DNA of 38,673 nucleotides from contig CAJQLD010000069.1 of the NCBI GenBank assembly GCA_905479095.1, forward strand, positions 1 to 38,673. The letters run 5' to 3'. The notes beneath the pieces were generated by a model. That model did no database searches and was not told the DNA's origin. It saw only the letters and a list, made by a program, of their open reading frames with translations. Shown in pieces: positions 15,869 to 25,368 of this stretch. The stretch is from an uncultured Flavobacteriaceae bacterium. Lineage in GTDB: Bacteria; Bacteroidota; Bacteroidia; Flavobacteriales; Flavobacteriaceae. Position 1 is the first letter of the stretch. Every line of letters starts with the position of its first letter. The position numbers and the translations under genes were made by a program.

Positions 15869-17902
15869 ATGAAAGCCTTCTCTTATCCCATACTAAAACT
15901 GACTATTTCTCTTGCGATAGGCATCATTGCTAGTGATTATATAGAGCTATCTCTACGTGCACTTTTGGGCTGTATTGGCCTTGGTCTTGGGACGTTAATC
16001 CTAACAAATAACTATTGTAGAAAGCGAAAGAAGATCCTTTTCTGGCCCTCGTTGGTCGTCCTATTTGTGATGGGGATTCTAGGCTTGTTTAGCTCTAAAA
16101 TTAACGCTCCCGAGTTTTCAAAATCCCATTATTCACATCAAATAAAATCAACGACTGACACATTACACGAACTAGAATTTGTAGTCCAAAAACGATTAAA
16201 GTCAAACCCCTACAATCACCGTTACTATGTTGAACTTATTAGAGCTGACTCGGTTTCTGTATCTGGAATGCTGTTATTAAATTTAAGTAAAGAATCAAAT
16301 GTAGATACTTTTAAAATTAACAGACGCGTGATAACCTCAACATCTTTTAAAGAAATTAAAGGCCCCTTAAATCCGTTTCAATTTGATTATAAAAATTACC
16401 TCAAACGTCATGGAATTTACCATCAAATCTCGATAGGAGATGAAGCTGTTTTAGTCTTTGAATACCCTACAAAAACAATTCGATCCTGTGCCGAAAAAAT
16501 TCGTGAACATCTTATTGAGCAGCTCCAACAACAGTCGTTTAACCCTACGGAAAGCGCCATTTTGAAAGCGCTACTTTTAGGTCAGCGCCAAGATATCTCA
16601 TCTGATATCTATGAAGATTACACCAAGGCAGGCGCCATTCACATTCTTGCAATTTCTGGACTTCATGTCGGAATTATCTTATTAATACTTCAATTTTTAT
16701 TGAAACCTTTAGGGTTTTTTAGATACGGAAAATTTCTGCAAACCGTTCTTATCCTCTGTGTTTTATGGGGGTTTGCGATGGTGGCTGGCCTGTCTCCTTC
16801 GGTGGTCAGAGCGGTTACAATGTTTAGTTTATTTGCAATTGCGAAGGGCTTGAAGCGAACCACAAATGCATTAAATACATTAGCTGTTTCGGCATTTATA
16901 CTCCTACTCATACGGCCTGGATTTTGTTTTGATGTCGGATTTCAACTAAGTTATACCGCAGTTGCTTCTATTGTGATTGTTAAACCAATTTTAGATTCGT
17001 GGTGGGTCGTTAAAAATCGAATTGCTAATTGGGTGCTTGATTTATTAAAAGTATCCATCGCTGCCCAAATTGGAGTGTTACCTTTGAGTCTTTTCTATTT
17101 CCATCAATTTCCAGGCTTATTTTTTGTGACCAATCTCATCATTATTCCTTGTTTGATCCTCGTGTTAACCCTAGGGATTTTAGTATTGGTATTAATGGGG
17201 ATTGACAAACTACCTGAACTTTTAGTTGAAATTTTAGGAAAACTGATTCAGTTTATGAATGGATTTGTGGAATGGGTTGCTTCCAAAGAATCCTTTCTTT
17301 TTGATCAGATTTCGTTCAATGTAAAAGCGCTTCTATTGAGTTATCTCATCTTATTCTTTGGAGGTGTTTTTTATCATAAAAGATCGTTTAAAAATTTGAT
17401 GATTTTAGGGATAGCTGTTCTGAGTTTTCAAGTGTTTGCAAGACAACTTCCTTCGCTGATTCCAAAAAAAACCTTCATCATTTTTCACCAATCTAAACAA
17501 AGCTTGATTGGATTTCAAACAGATCAATATTTAGAAATTCACCATGATCTAGACTCGATCAAAAAAAATCGAACAGTCAACAATTTTAAAATTGGTGCAG
17601 CGATTAAAACTCAAACTTCAGAAAGTATTCGACGCTTATATCAAGTGAATAACAAGCTTCTTTTGGTGGTTGACAGTCTCGGAATTTACAATCTAAAAAG
17701 TGTGCGTCCAAACTGGATTTTATTAAGGCAGTCGCCAAAAATCAACTTAAATCGATTGATTGAAAGTCTTCATCCTGAGCTTATAATTTGGGATGGCAGT
17801 AATTATAACAGCTATCAAAAACGCTGGAAATTGACTTGTATAGCAAAAAAAATCCCGTTCCACCAGACAAGTGAAAAGGGCGCTTTTTTGTTAAACTTTT
17901 AG
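15869..17902 (+). CDS. comEC: ComEC/Rec2-family DNA uptake membrane protein without metallo-beta-lactamase motif
   Basis: A 677-aa polytopic protein. Near the N-terminus lie two hydrophobic helices and a DUF4131-like soluble region (about 50-200). The competence domain (about 225-490) has the hallmark LLLGQRQDISSDIYEDYTKA and AGAIHILAISGLHVGIIL followed by many helices. ComEC forms the inner-membrane channel for incoming single-stranded DNA in natural transformation. The C-terminal soluble part (about 515-677) lacks the HxHxDH metal-binding motif of ComEC nuclease domains; it keeps only a WDGSNYNSYQKRW segment and the SEKGAF end typical of flavobacterial homologues. Its stop directly abuts that of the convergent thioredoxin gene. 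Confidence 0.92.
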   Translation: MKAFSYPILKLTISLAIGIIASDYIELSLRALLGCIGLGLGTLILTNNYCRKRKKILFWPSLVVLFVMGILGLFSSKINAPEFSKSHYSHQIKSTTDTLHELEFVVQKRLKSNPYNHRYYVELIRADSVSVSGMLLLNLSKESNVDTFKINRRVITSTSFKEIKGPLNPFQFDYKNYLKRHGIYHQISIGDEAVLVFEYPTKTIRSCAEKIREHLIEQLQQQSFNPTESAILKALLLGQRQDISSDIYEDYTKAGAIHILAISGLHVGIILLILQFLLKPLGFFRYGKFLQTVLILCVLWGFAMVAGLSPSVVRAVTMFSLFAIAKGLKRTTNALNTLAVSAFILLLIRPGFCFDVGFQLSYTAVASIVIVKPILDSWWVVKNRIANWVLDLLKVSIAAQIGVLPLSLFYFHQFPGLFFVTNLIIIPCLILVLTLGILVLVLMGIDKLPELLVEILGKLIQFMNGFVEWVASKESFLFDQISFNVKALLLSYLILFFGGVFYHKRSFKNLMILGIAVLSFQVFARQLPSLIPKKTFIIFHQSKQSLIGFQTDQYLEIHHDLDSIKKNRTVNNFKIGAAIKTQTSESIRRLYQVNNKLLLVVDSLGIYNLKSVRPNWILLRQSPKINLNRLIESLHPELIIWDGSNYNSYQKRWKLTCIAKKIPFHQTSEKGAFLLNF

Positions 17903-18448
17903 TTAGGGTGTAAACGTCGGTACAAACGCTTTGTAATACCCATTAAACGCTTCTTGATTGTTCATCTCTTTATAGGTGTCGTCTTTAAATAGCCTCAAGT
18001 ATAATTCGAGTTGCTGCGGGGTTTGATAGCCAGGAATGGGTGCTAACACTTCTGCTTCTAGCCCTAAAAACACCATAGTTGGATAGGCTCTTACGCCTAA
18101 ATATTGAGAAAATTGATGCGAGCTATTGCGCCGTTTGGCCATTTCGGGATTGTAATTTGGATTTGAAAAGACTTGATCTTTATAATGAACTGTTTCATTC
18201 CCTTCTGCATTAAATTTAACTGCGTAATAATGTGTATTCACAAACGCAATCAAATCGGTATTTGTAAAGGTGTTTCTATCCAACATTTTACACGGCCCAC
18301 ACCAGGACGTATACATATCAATAAGGATTTTTTTAGGTGCTTTTTCTTGAAGCGAAAGTGCTTCATCCATCGTGACCCAATTAATTTTTTGGGCATGGAT
18401 CATGGTTGAACCCAACACGAAAATTACGACTATTATATACGGCTTCAT
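17903..18448 (-). CDS. Periplasmic thioredoxin-fold protein
   Basis: A 181-aa protein with a Sec signal peptide (cleavage near HAQ, residues 18-20) and a thioredoxin fold. The redox motif SWCGPCK gives Cys50 and Cys53, and the cis-proline lies in VRAYPTMVF. This matches the thioredoxin-like group fused to nothing else, expected in the periplasm for disulfide reduction or cytochrome/thiol maintenance. An insertion (about residues 83-105) sits between strand and helix. It follows the POT transporter by 38 bp on the same strand and may be the last gene of the dipeptide cluster. The substrate is unknown. Confidence 0.9.
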   Translation of the reverse strand: MKPYIIVVIFVLGSTMIHAQKINWVTMDEALSLQEKAPKKILIDMYTSWCGPCKMLDRNTFTNTDLIAFVNTHYYAVKFNAEGNETVHYKDQVFSNPNYNPEMAKRRNSSHQFSQYLGVRAYPTMVFLGLEAEVLAPIPGYQTPQQLELYLRLFKDDTYKEMNNQEAFNGYYKAFVPTFTP

Positions 18449-18486
18449 TCTGTTTTTTTTTACTAATTAACAAAAATTATGCCTTA

Positions 18487-20235
18487 TTAACGAACACCGT
18501 GCATTAATTTTTTAATAATTGGATAAAATAAAGCGGAGAAGACTCCGAGACCAACAGCTACAGCGGTTAATATCCAAAAGAAATAACTCAATCCTTGCGT
18601 TTCGGCGATCCCCTCTGAAGCTTCTCCAAAAACGCCTGCTAATTTCATACCGATAGCAATGGCTAAATACCAAATTCCAAACATCATGGCAATCATTCGT
18701 CCGGGTACTAATTTACTAACATAGGACAGGGCCACTGGCGATATACACAATTCGCCCATGGTATGAAAAAAGTAAACTAATATCAACCAAATCATACTCA
18801 CAGAAGCGGTTTTAGCCCCTGGCTCAATAGATGAAGCTCCAATGGCAACGCAGGCCATTCCAATGCCTAATAACACCATCCCAATGGCGTATTTCATATT
18901 GGCATTTGGATTGTATTTACTTTCCCACCATCTCGAAAACAGGGGCGCAAATGCAATGATAAATAGGGAATTTAGAACGCCAAACCAAGAGGCGGGTACT
19001 TCTGCAATTTCTTTTCCGAATTCCATCGACAACATCCAAATAGCAATGCCCCAAATGATGATAAAACTGATGGCTAAAAAGATATTTGAGAGTGCGTATT
19101 TTGAAAATGTTTTTTTGAATAATAACCATAATACCCAGGTAATGATCCCTAGTGGAATAACGGTCATCATAGAGTTTACAATTTTAAACATAAATGCTGC
19201 ATTTCCCTCGAGAACCCGTTGGGTATAATCGCGTGCGAAAATGGTTAATGAACTTGGTGCTTGTTCAAAAATAGCCCAAAAGAAAATGGTAATAAAAGCA
19301 AAAAAGATCACGGCGAGCATTCGGTCGCGAGTAATTCGGTCATACTTTGGAATTCGAATCGCTAACAATACGACAAACAGCCCTAAAGCAGTAAGAATTG
19401 CCAAATTAGAACCTTCGATTCCAAACATACTGAAGTCAAATAAATTGTAAGCACCTTCTGAAATTTTAGAAATTGGATCATTAAAAATCCATGAAATTCC
19501 CAAAATTCCTGCCACTGCGATCAATCCTAAATGAAGTGAGGTGAACGGATTTAATTTGGGCTCATCTGCGCTTAGTTCGATTTCGGCCGCCTCTACTTTT
19601 ACAGGCTTTTTACCAATGTCTCCAAAAATATTTTGAGCAAACCAAAATTGAAGTAATCCAAACAACATAAAAATTCCAGCTAAACCAAAACCCCAACGCC
19701 AGCCTACTTGCTCTCCAAGATACCCACATAGCAAAATTCCTAGGAATGCGCCCGCGTTAACGCCCATGTAAAAAATCGTATAAGCGCCATCTTTTTTCTC
19801 ATCCTTACCTTTATACATTTCAGAGATGATAGACGTCATATTTGGTTTAAAAAATCCACTTCCAAAAACTAATAAGGTCAAGCCTAAATAAATGAAAAAG
19901 GGAGTTTCAACAGCCATCGCACCATGCCCAAGGGTCATTAGTAATGCACCAATGACAACCGCATAGCGATACCCAATTTTTTTATCGGCAAAATAGCCTC
20001 CTACGAGGGTTGATAAGTATACTAATGAGGTGTATGTTCCAAAAATGGCATAGGCATGTTCTCTAGGCCAACCCCAGCCGCCATCGAGGAGTGACGCGGT
20101 AAAAAACATGACGAGCAAGGCCCGCATTCCGTAGTAGGAAAAACGCTCCCACATCTCCGTGAAAAATAATACAAAAAGTCCGGCGGGATGCCCTAAAACT
20201 TTATCTTTGAACATGTCATTAATATCTATACTCAT
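18487..20235 (-). CDS. POT/PTR2 family proton-coupled peptide transporter (582 aa)
   Basis: A major-facilitator protein with about 14 helices that imports di- and tripeptides with protons. The N-terminal ExxER motif, which couples protons, is intact: E27, E30, R31 in TEMWERFSYYG. The PTR2 signature segment FYMGVNAGAFLGILLCGYLG is present, as is the CISPVALSYVSKLVP stretch in the C-terminal half. A charged loop near 215-230 links the halves. It is the second of two tandem POT genes and begins 81 bp after its paralogue. The gene order behind a DPP-IV peptidase indicates import of released dipeptides. Confidence 0.94.
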   Translation of the reverse strand: MSIDINDMFKDKVLGHPAGLFVLFFTEMWERFSYYGMRALLVMFFTASLLDGGWGWPREHAYAIFGTYTSLVYLSTLVGGYFADKKIGYRYAVVIGALLMTLGHGAMAVETPFFIYLGLTLLVFGSGFFKPNMTSIISEMYKGKDEKKDGAYTIFYMGVNAGAFLGILLCGYLGEQVGWRWGFGLAGIFMLFGLLQFWFAQNIFGDIGKKPVKVEAAEIELSADEPKLNPFTSLHLGLIAVAGILGISWIFNDPISKISEGAYNLFDFSMFGIEGSNLAILTALGLFVVLLAIRIPKYDRITRDRMLAVIFFAFITIFFWAIFEQAPSSLTIFARDYTQRVLEGNAAFMFKIVNSMMTVIPLGIITWVLWLLFKKTFSKYALSNIFLAISFIIIWGIAIWMLSMEFGKEIAEVPASWFGVLNSLFIIAFAPLFSRWWESKYNPNANMKYAIGMVLLGIGMACVAIGASSIEPGAKTASVSMIWLILVYFFHTMGELCISPVALSYVSKLVPGRMIAMMFGIWYLAIAIGMKLAGVFGEASEGIAETQGLSYFFWILTAVAVGLGVFSALFYPIIKKLMHGVR

Positions 20236-20316
20236 TATTGGTTAGTTTACTAAATTCGGAAAAAATTTGAGACTTTAAAGTATTGTATCAATCTGTTATT
20301 CTGTAGGGGAAGTATC

Positions 20317-21702
20317 TTATCGTTGTTCGATATCTTCCGCTCCATGTGTTAAACGCTTTAGGGGTTTTAGAATTGCTAAAATTAGTATTCCAAAAAGAAT
20401 ACAAAATATTGCTATTCCAGAAAAAACTTGAAACTCACCTGCACCTTCTGACATTCCGCCCACAAAACCTGCGACTTTATTCCCTAATCCAGTCGCTGCA
20501 AAATAGGCTCCCATCATAAAAGCTGCGTATTTAACAGGTGCTAATTTAGTAATAAATGATAATGCCACTGGCGATGCACATAGCTCTCCAATCGTATGAA
20601 ACAAGTATGCTAACACAAGCCATACCATTGCAGATTTTTCAACTACATTATCACCATCCATTATAACTTCTGTAGAAGCTTTACTCATAAAGAAGAAACC
20701 AAATGCCATAATGATTAATCCGATCGCCATTTTAAATAACGAAGAAGATTCTTTTCCTTTTTTTGCCCAACGGAACCAAAAACGTCCAATAAAAGTCGCT
20801 AATACTATAATAAAGAGGGCATTAATTGATTGAAAAACAGCAGCAGGAATTTCATTCCCAATAAGAGGAAGCGAAAAAGATAACAATCGATCGGTTTTTT
20901 GTTCTGTGTAGAGGCTCATCAATCCACCAGCTTGCTCAAATGCGCCCCAAAAAACAATTATAATTAAGAATGACAAAAACATCACTAACATTCTATCTTT
21001 TTCGACTTTGCTTAAGGGTTTTTTTAACAACTCTTTATCTGGAGAGTCTTTTGCACCAATGAAATCGCCAACTCCTTCAAGATGTTTTAGTCCAAGCACA
21101 TACATAACTTGACCAACTGCCATTCCTATTCCAGCTAATCCGAAACCATAATGCCATCCATATTTTGCAGCAACAGCTCCAACGATTAATGCGCCTAAAA
21201 ATGCCCCTACATTAATTCCCATATAAAAAATATAAAAACCTATATCGCGCTTTCCATCGCCTTGCTTATATAACCCACCTACCATTGTTGAAATATTTGG
21301 CTTTAAAAACCCAACCCCAAAAACAATAAGTAGTAAGCCTGTGAAAAATGCCCATTGTGCATTAATAGCCAAAATACCATGTCCGAAACAAAGGAGTAGC
21401 CCCCCCAACATTACGGCTTTCTTTTGACCTATATATTTATCTGCAATCCACCCCCCTGGAATAGAAGTAAGATATACGAACATTGTATAAGTCCCATAAA
21501 ATGAAAGTGTTTCAGCATTGGACCAACCATAACCAGACTGTGGATCGCCCATTATAACTGGTGCTGCAAGAAAAAGAGTTAAAATGGCGCGCATTCCATA
21601 GTAAGAAAAACGCTCCCACATTTCTACAAAAAACAAAACATATAGTCCTGATGGATGTCCAAAAATTAGTTTTTGATTATTCAATTGAATTGTCGTTGAC
21701 AT
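20317..21702 (-). CDS. POT/PTR2 family proton-coupled peptide transporter (461 aa)
   Basis: A paralogue of the downstream transporter, with the same E27-x2-E30-R31 proton motif at the same positions (VEMWERFSYYG), the FYMGINVGAFLGALIVGAVA segment and CASPVALSFITKLAP. At 461 residues it is about 120 shorter, mainly through a smaller central loop and helix region. It likely imports di- or tripeptides of different preference. It lies 38 bp after the DPP-IV gene and 81 bp before the second POT gene, all on one strand, consistent with one operon. Confidence 0.93.
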   Translation of the reverse strand: MSTTIQLNNQKLIFGHPSGLYVLFFVEMWERFSYYGMRAILTLFLAAPVIMGDPQSGYGWSNAETLSFYGTYTMFVYLTSIPGGWIADKYIGQKKAVMLGGLLLCFGHGILAINAQWAFFTGLLLIVFGVGFLKPNISTMVGGLYKQGDGKRDIGFYIFYMGINVGAFLGALIVGAVAAKYGWHYGFGLAGIGMAVGQVMYVLGLKHLEGVGDFIGAKDSPDKELLKKPLSKVEKDRMLVMFLSFLIIIVFWGAFEQAGGLMSLYTEQKTDRLLSFSLPLIGNEIPAAVFQSINALFIIVLATFIGRFWFRWAKKGKESSSLFKMAIGLIIMAFGFFFMSKASTEVIMDGDNVVEKSAMVWLVLAYLFHTIGELCASPVALSFITKLAPVKYAAFMMGAYFAATGLGNKVAGFVGGMSEGAGEFQVFSGIAIFCILFGILILAILKPLKRLTHGAEDIEQR

Positions 21703-21740
21703 AAATTTAATATTAGTTAGTAAATTAGTATTGGTTAGTT

Positions 21741-23930
21741 TTAATTGTTTCGTTTGTCACCCAATTTTTCATGTAAAAAATTAGTCATTTTAGTATATAA
21801 ATGCATGGTGGTATTTCCGCCATAAATGCCATGAGTTTTATCGGGATAGATTGCCCAATCAAATTGTTTATCCGCTTGAATTAAGGCTTCAACCATACGC
21901 ATGGTGTGTTGTACATGAACGTTGTCATCCCCAGATCCGTGCACTAAAAGGTAATCGCCTTTTAGTAATTCTGGATAATTAAAGGGAGAGTTATCATCGT
22001 ATCCGTTTGGATTTTCTTGAGGCGTACGCATAAAACGCTCGGTATAAATAGTGTCATAAAAACGCCAGCTCGTTACCGGTGCAACTGCAATGGCCATTTT
22101 GAAAACATCATTCCCTTTGAGTAAACAGTTGGTACTCATATGGGCTCCAAAACTCCAGCCCCAAATACCAATTCGACTGGCATCGATATAAGGTAATCTA
22201 CTGATTTGTTTAGCCGCTTGGATTTGATCTTCGGTTTCGTATTTAACGAGGTTTAAGTACGTTATTTTTTTAAAATCTGCGCCTTTAAACCCAGTCCCTC
22301 GACCGTCAACACAAGCCACAATATAGCCTTGTTGCGCTAAGTATTGGTGCCAATAATCACGAGAACTAAACCATGAGTTTGCTACTTTTTGTGAACCAGG
22401 CCCTGAATATTGAAACATCAAAAGGGGATAAGTTTTAGCCGCCTCAAAATCGGCGGGTTTAAGCATCCACATATTCAAATCGTTTCCATTGACATTGAGG
22501 GTGCTAAATTCTTTATTTGAGAATTTATAGTTTGATAAGGTTTTTAAAAGTGCCGAATTGTCTTTGATGTTTTTTAGCAATCGACCGGTCTTAGAATCGT
22601 TTAATGTATATTTTGGTGGGGTGCTTGCATTCGAATACGTTTTGATAAAATAGGTGAAGTCCGCACTAAAAGAAGCATCACTGGTTCCTTCTGCTAATGA
22701 CAATCGTTTTTTTCTTTTGCCATTTAAACGAATTGAATACACATCACGATTGGTTGAGCCGTTCTCTACCGATTGGTAATAAATCGAATGCGCAGATTCA
22801 TTATAGCCATAATAGTTAGTAACCTCCCAATTGCCTTTTGTAATTTGATTTTTAAGCTCCCCTTCTTTAGTGTAATGATAAATATGATTGAACCCATCTT
22901 TTTCACTGGTCCAAATAAAGCTATGATCGTCTAAAAAAGTTAGGTTGTCGGTGACTTCTACATAGGCATCATCTTGTTCAGAAAGCACTAAATCTGCTTT
23001 GCTTTCTTTTGGATTTATCAACCAAAGATCTAATGTATTTTGGTGTCTATTTAGGTATTGAGCAGACAAAATAGCTGAATCTTTCGTCCATTTTATTCTT
23101 GGGATATAAAAATCTTGATAGTTTTTAGAAAGAGTAACTGTTGAAATCTGATCTGCATTTAGATCGTAAAAATGAAGCGAAACGATTGCATTTTTCTCTC
23201 CTGCTTTTGGATACTTAAAGACTTCTTGGGTTTGATATAAATCCGTTCCATAAATATCCATTGAAAACTCGGGCACCTCTGTTTCGTCAAATCGAATAAA
23301 AGCGATGGTATCACTACCTGCATTCCATTCAAACGCTCTAACAAATGCAAATTCTTCTTCGTAAACCCAGTCTGTAATCCCGTTAATGATTTTGTTTTTT
23401 TCGCCATCAAAGGTAATTTGTTTGGTGGTCCCAGTGCGTAAGTCTTTTATAAATAAGTTATTATTAAGGCCGTAAGCAACTTTTGTCCCATCAGGCGAAA
23501 AGGTTGGTTCTTGGATTTTGTCTTCTGAAATCATTTCTAGACTTTCAGAATTGACGTCGTACACATAATAATGCCCCAACACAGAATGACGGTATATGGG
23601 CTCTGTATTTGTTTCTAAAATAGCTTTACGCTCATCTTTGCTAAAGATGTAATTTGAAAAATATGGAATTGCGTCCATAGTTTTAGAACTGGCAATTGTC
23701 TTTACTTTAGACAAGGTTTTGTAATCATACAAATCAATGGACGTGGATCGAGTCGATCTATCAAAATTTAATACAGAATACTGCTGGCCGTTATTCATAG
23801 AATGCAGAGCAGTTAGTCCTTGTGTTCGAAAGGAACCATCCCATATTTGATCTAGAGTAAAGGAGGTTGTTTGGGAAGTTGCTGTTAAAACGAACAAACA
23901 ACTAAATAGGCAGATTAATGGAGTTTTCAT
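21741..23930 (-). CDS. Dipeptidyl peptidase IV type S9 serine peptidase
   Basis: A 729-aa secreted peptidase with a signal peptide ending near ATSQ (residue 20). A beta-propeller domain (about 35-480) contains DWVYEEEF, whose glutamates E192/E193 correspond to the pair that grips the substrate N-terminus in DPP-IV. The alpha/beta-hydrolase domain (about 490-725) has Ser593 in GWSFGAH, Asp668 in GSGDDNVH and His700 in DKTHGIYGG; Tyr508 in FQYSGPGSQK fits the oxyanion tyrosine. It should release X-Pro or X-Ala dipeptides from peptides in the periplasm. The residues after GxSxG are AH where GY is usual. It heads the operon with two peptide transporters. Confidence 0.95.
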   Translation of the reverse strand: MKTPLICLFSCLFVLTATSQTTSFTLDQIWDGSFRTQGLTALHSMNNGQQYSVLNFDRSTRSTSIDLYDYKTLSKVKTIASSKTMDAIPYFSNYIFSKDERKAILETNTEPIYRHSVLGHYYVYDVNSESLEMISEDKIQEPTFSPDGTKVAYGLNNNLFIKDLRTGTTKQITFDGEKNKIINGITDWVYEEEFAFVRAFEWNAGSDTIAFIRFDETEVPEFSMDIYGTDLYQTQEVFKYPKAGEKNAIVSLHFYDLNADQISTVTLSKNYQDFYIPRIKWTKDSAILSAQYLNRHQNTLDLWLINPKESKADLVLSEQDDAYVEVTDNLTFLDDHSFIWTSEKDGFNHIYHYTKEGELKNQITKGNWEVTNYYGYNESAHSIYYQSVENGSTNRDVYSIRLNGKRKKRLSLAEGTSDASFSADFTYFIKTYSNASTPPKYTLNDSKTGRLLKNIKDNSALLKTLSNYKFSNKEFSTLNVNGNDLNMWMLKPADFEAAKTYPLLMFQYSGPGSQKVANSWFSSRDYWHQYLAQQGYIVACVDGRGTGFKGADFKKITYLNLVKYETEDQIQAAKQISRLPYIDASRIGIWGWSFGAHMSTNCLLKGNDVFKMAIAVAPVTSWRFYDTIYTERFMRTPQENPNGYDDNSPFNYPELLKGDYLLVHGSGDDNVHVQHTMRMVEALIQADKQFDWAIYPDKTHGIYGGNTTMHLYTKMTNFLHEKLGDKRNN

Positions 23931-24053
23931 TTAAAATCGAATTATTCAATAATATTACTCCAAGTTTAGTGAAAATTTAGCAGAAAATGGCCAATATTAA
24001 CAGTTAAATACGGATTTAGAAAAATTGAAGTTCCATAATAATTTGGATAATAG

Positions 24054-24061
24054 TATCTTTG
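24054..24061 (+). promoter_or_regulatory. Bacteroidota -7 promoter element (TATCTTTG)
   Basis: Exact TAnnTTTG match ending 20 bases before the HMG-CoA reductase ATG, in the 151-bp gap between divergent genes. A TTG at 24025-24027 is too far upstream for ideal -33 spacing. Confidence 0.55.
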
Positions 24062-24081
24062 TCTTTCAAAAATAGATACAC

Positions 24082-25368
24082 ATGGTGAATTCCGTTTCTG
24101 GATTTTCAAAGTTTACAAAAGCTGAAAAAATTGATTGGTTAATCTCGAATCATTTTTTAAATAATGCCAAAGCAAAAGCCAATTTGGAACGGTACTGGAA
24201 TGCCAATGAAGGGCTTCAAAAGCTGCATGATGAATTTACTGAAAACACGATTTCAAATTTCTACCTTCCTTTTGGAATTGCACCTAATTTTTTAATTAAC
24301 GATAAAATTCATGTCATTCCGATGACTATTGAAGAAAGTTCGGTAATAGCTGCAGCGAGTAATGCTGCAAAATTTTGGATGCAAAGAGGCGGCTTCAAAG
24401 CAGAAGTCCTATCGACAACCAAAGTAGGGCAAGTTCATTTTATGTTTCACGGGGCTTCATCTGAAATAGACGCTGTTTTCAACGAAATTAAGCCTCAGTT
24501 TTTTGAGCAAACAAAAGCCATCACCAAAAACATGGACGCCAGGGGCGGCGGTATTTTAGATATAGAATTAGTTAACAAAACAGCCAAGATTTCTGGGTAT
24601 TATCAACTACAAGTTACGTTCGAGACGATGGATGCCATGGGGGCCAACTTCATTAATTCATGCTTAGAACAAATTGCAACAACGTTTAAGACGTGTTCTG
24701 ACGACCTACAGGTTGTTATGAGTATTTTATCTAATTACGTTCCTAATTGTCTGGTCCGCGCCGAAGTGAGTTGCAAGGTTGAGGATCTTGCCATCGATGC
24801 GTCTATTTCTGGGCAAGAATTTGCAGATACGTTTATTCAAGCCGTTCGCATCGCTGAAGTAGAACCTTACCGCGCGGTAACTCACAACAAAGGGATTATG
24901 AATGGTGTAGATGCTGTGGTTTTAGCAACAGGAAATGATTTTAGAGCCGTGGAAGCTGGGGTGCATGCCTATGCAGCACGAGGTGGTAGTTATTCAAGCT
25001 TATCGCATGCATCTATCGAAAATGGCGTGTTTAAATTCTGGATTGAATTACCACTTGCTTTGGGAACTGTTGGTGGACTGACAGGCTTACACCCAATGGT
25101 AAAAACAGCTTTAGAACTTCTTGGGAATCCATCGGCAAAAGAATTAATGGAAATTGTTGCAGTGGCTGGATTGGCACAAAATTTCGCGGCTTTAAAATCG
25201 CTTACAACGACCGGCATTCAGCAAGGCCATATGAAAATGCATCTCTTTAATATTTTGAATCAATTTGAAGCGACTGAGTCTGAAAAACTAATTTTGGTGG
25301 CGCATTTCAAAACCAATACCGTAACCCATAGCGCTGTCGTTGAAGCTATTGAAAATTTAAGAGCCTAA
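24082..25368 (+). CDS. mvaA: Hydroxymethylglutaryl-CoA reductase, class II
   Basis: A 428-aa class II HMG-CoA reductase. The catalytic set is visible by position relative to the Pseudomonas mevalonii enzyme: the Glu84/Glu85 pair in PMTIEESSV, Lys270 in HNKGIMNG, Asp286 in GNDFRA and His383 in QQGHMKMH. The segment GTVGGLTGLHP is also typical. Class II enzymes are often called degradative. In flavobacteria, which make isoprenoids by the mevalonate route, the protein is expected to form mevalonate from HMG-CoA. The stop and the next gene's start overlap (TAATG), so the kinase is translationally coupled. A TAnnTTTG promoter lies just upstream. Confidence 0.95.
   Translation: MVNSVSGFSKFTKAEKIDWLISNHFLNNAKAKANLERYWNANEGLQKLHDEFTENTISNFYLPFGIAPNFLINDKIHVIPMTIEESSVIAAASNAAKFWMQRGGFKAEVLSTTKVGQVHFMFHGASSEIDAVFNEIKPQFFEQTKAITKNMDARGGGILDIELVNKTAKISGYYQLQVTFETMDAMGANFINSCLEQIATTFKTCSDDLQVVMSILSNYVPNCLVRAEVSCKVEDLAIDASISGQEFADTFIQAVRIAEVEPYRAVTHNKGIMNGVDAVVLATGNDFRAVEAGVHAYAARGGSYSSLSHASIENGVFKFWIELPLALGTVGGLTGLHPMVKTALELLGNPSAKELMEIVAVAGLAQNFAALKSLTTTGIQQGHMKMHLFNILNQFEATESEKLILVAHFKTNTVTHSAVVEAIENLRA

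Noticed and set aside
24082-25368. Degradative (catabolic) role for the class II HMG-CoA reductase
   Set aside because: The coupled GHMP kinase and the use of the mevalonate route in flavobacteria favour a biosynthetic role; class alone does not decide direction.
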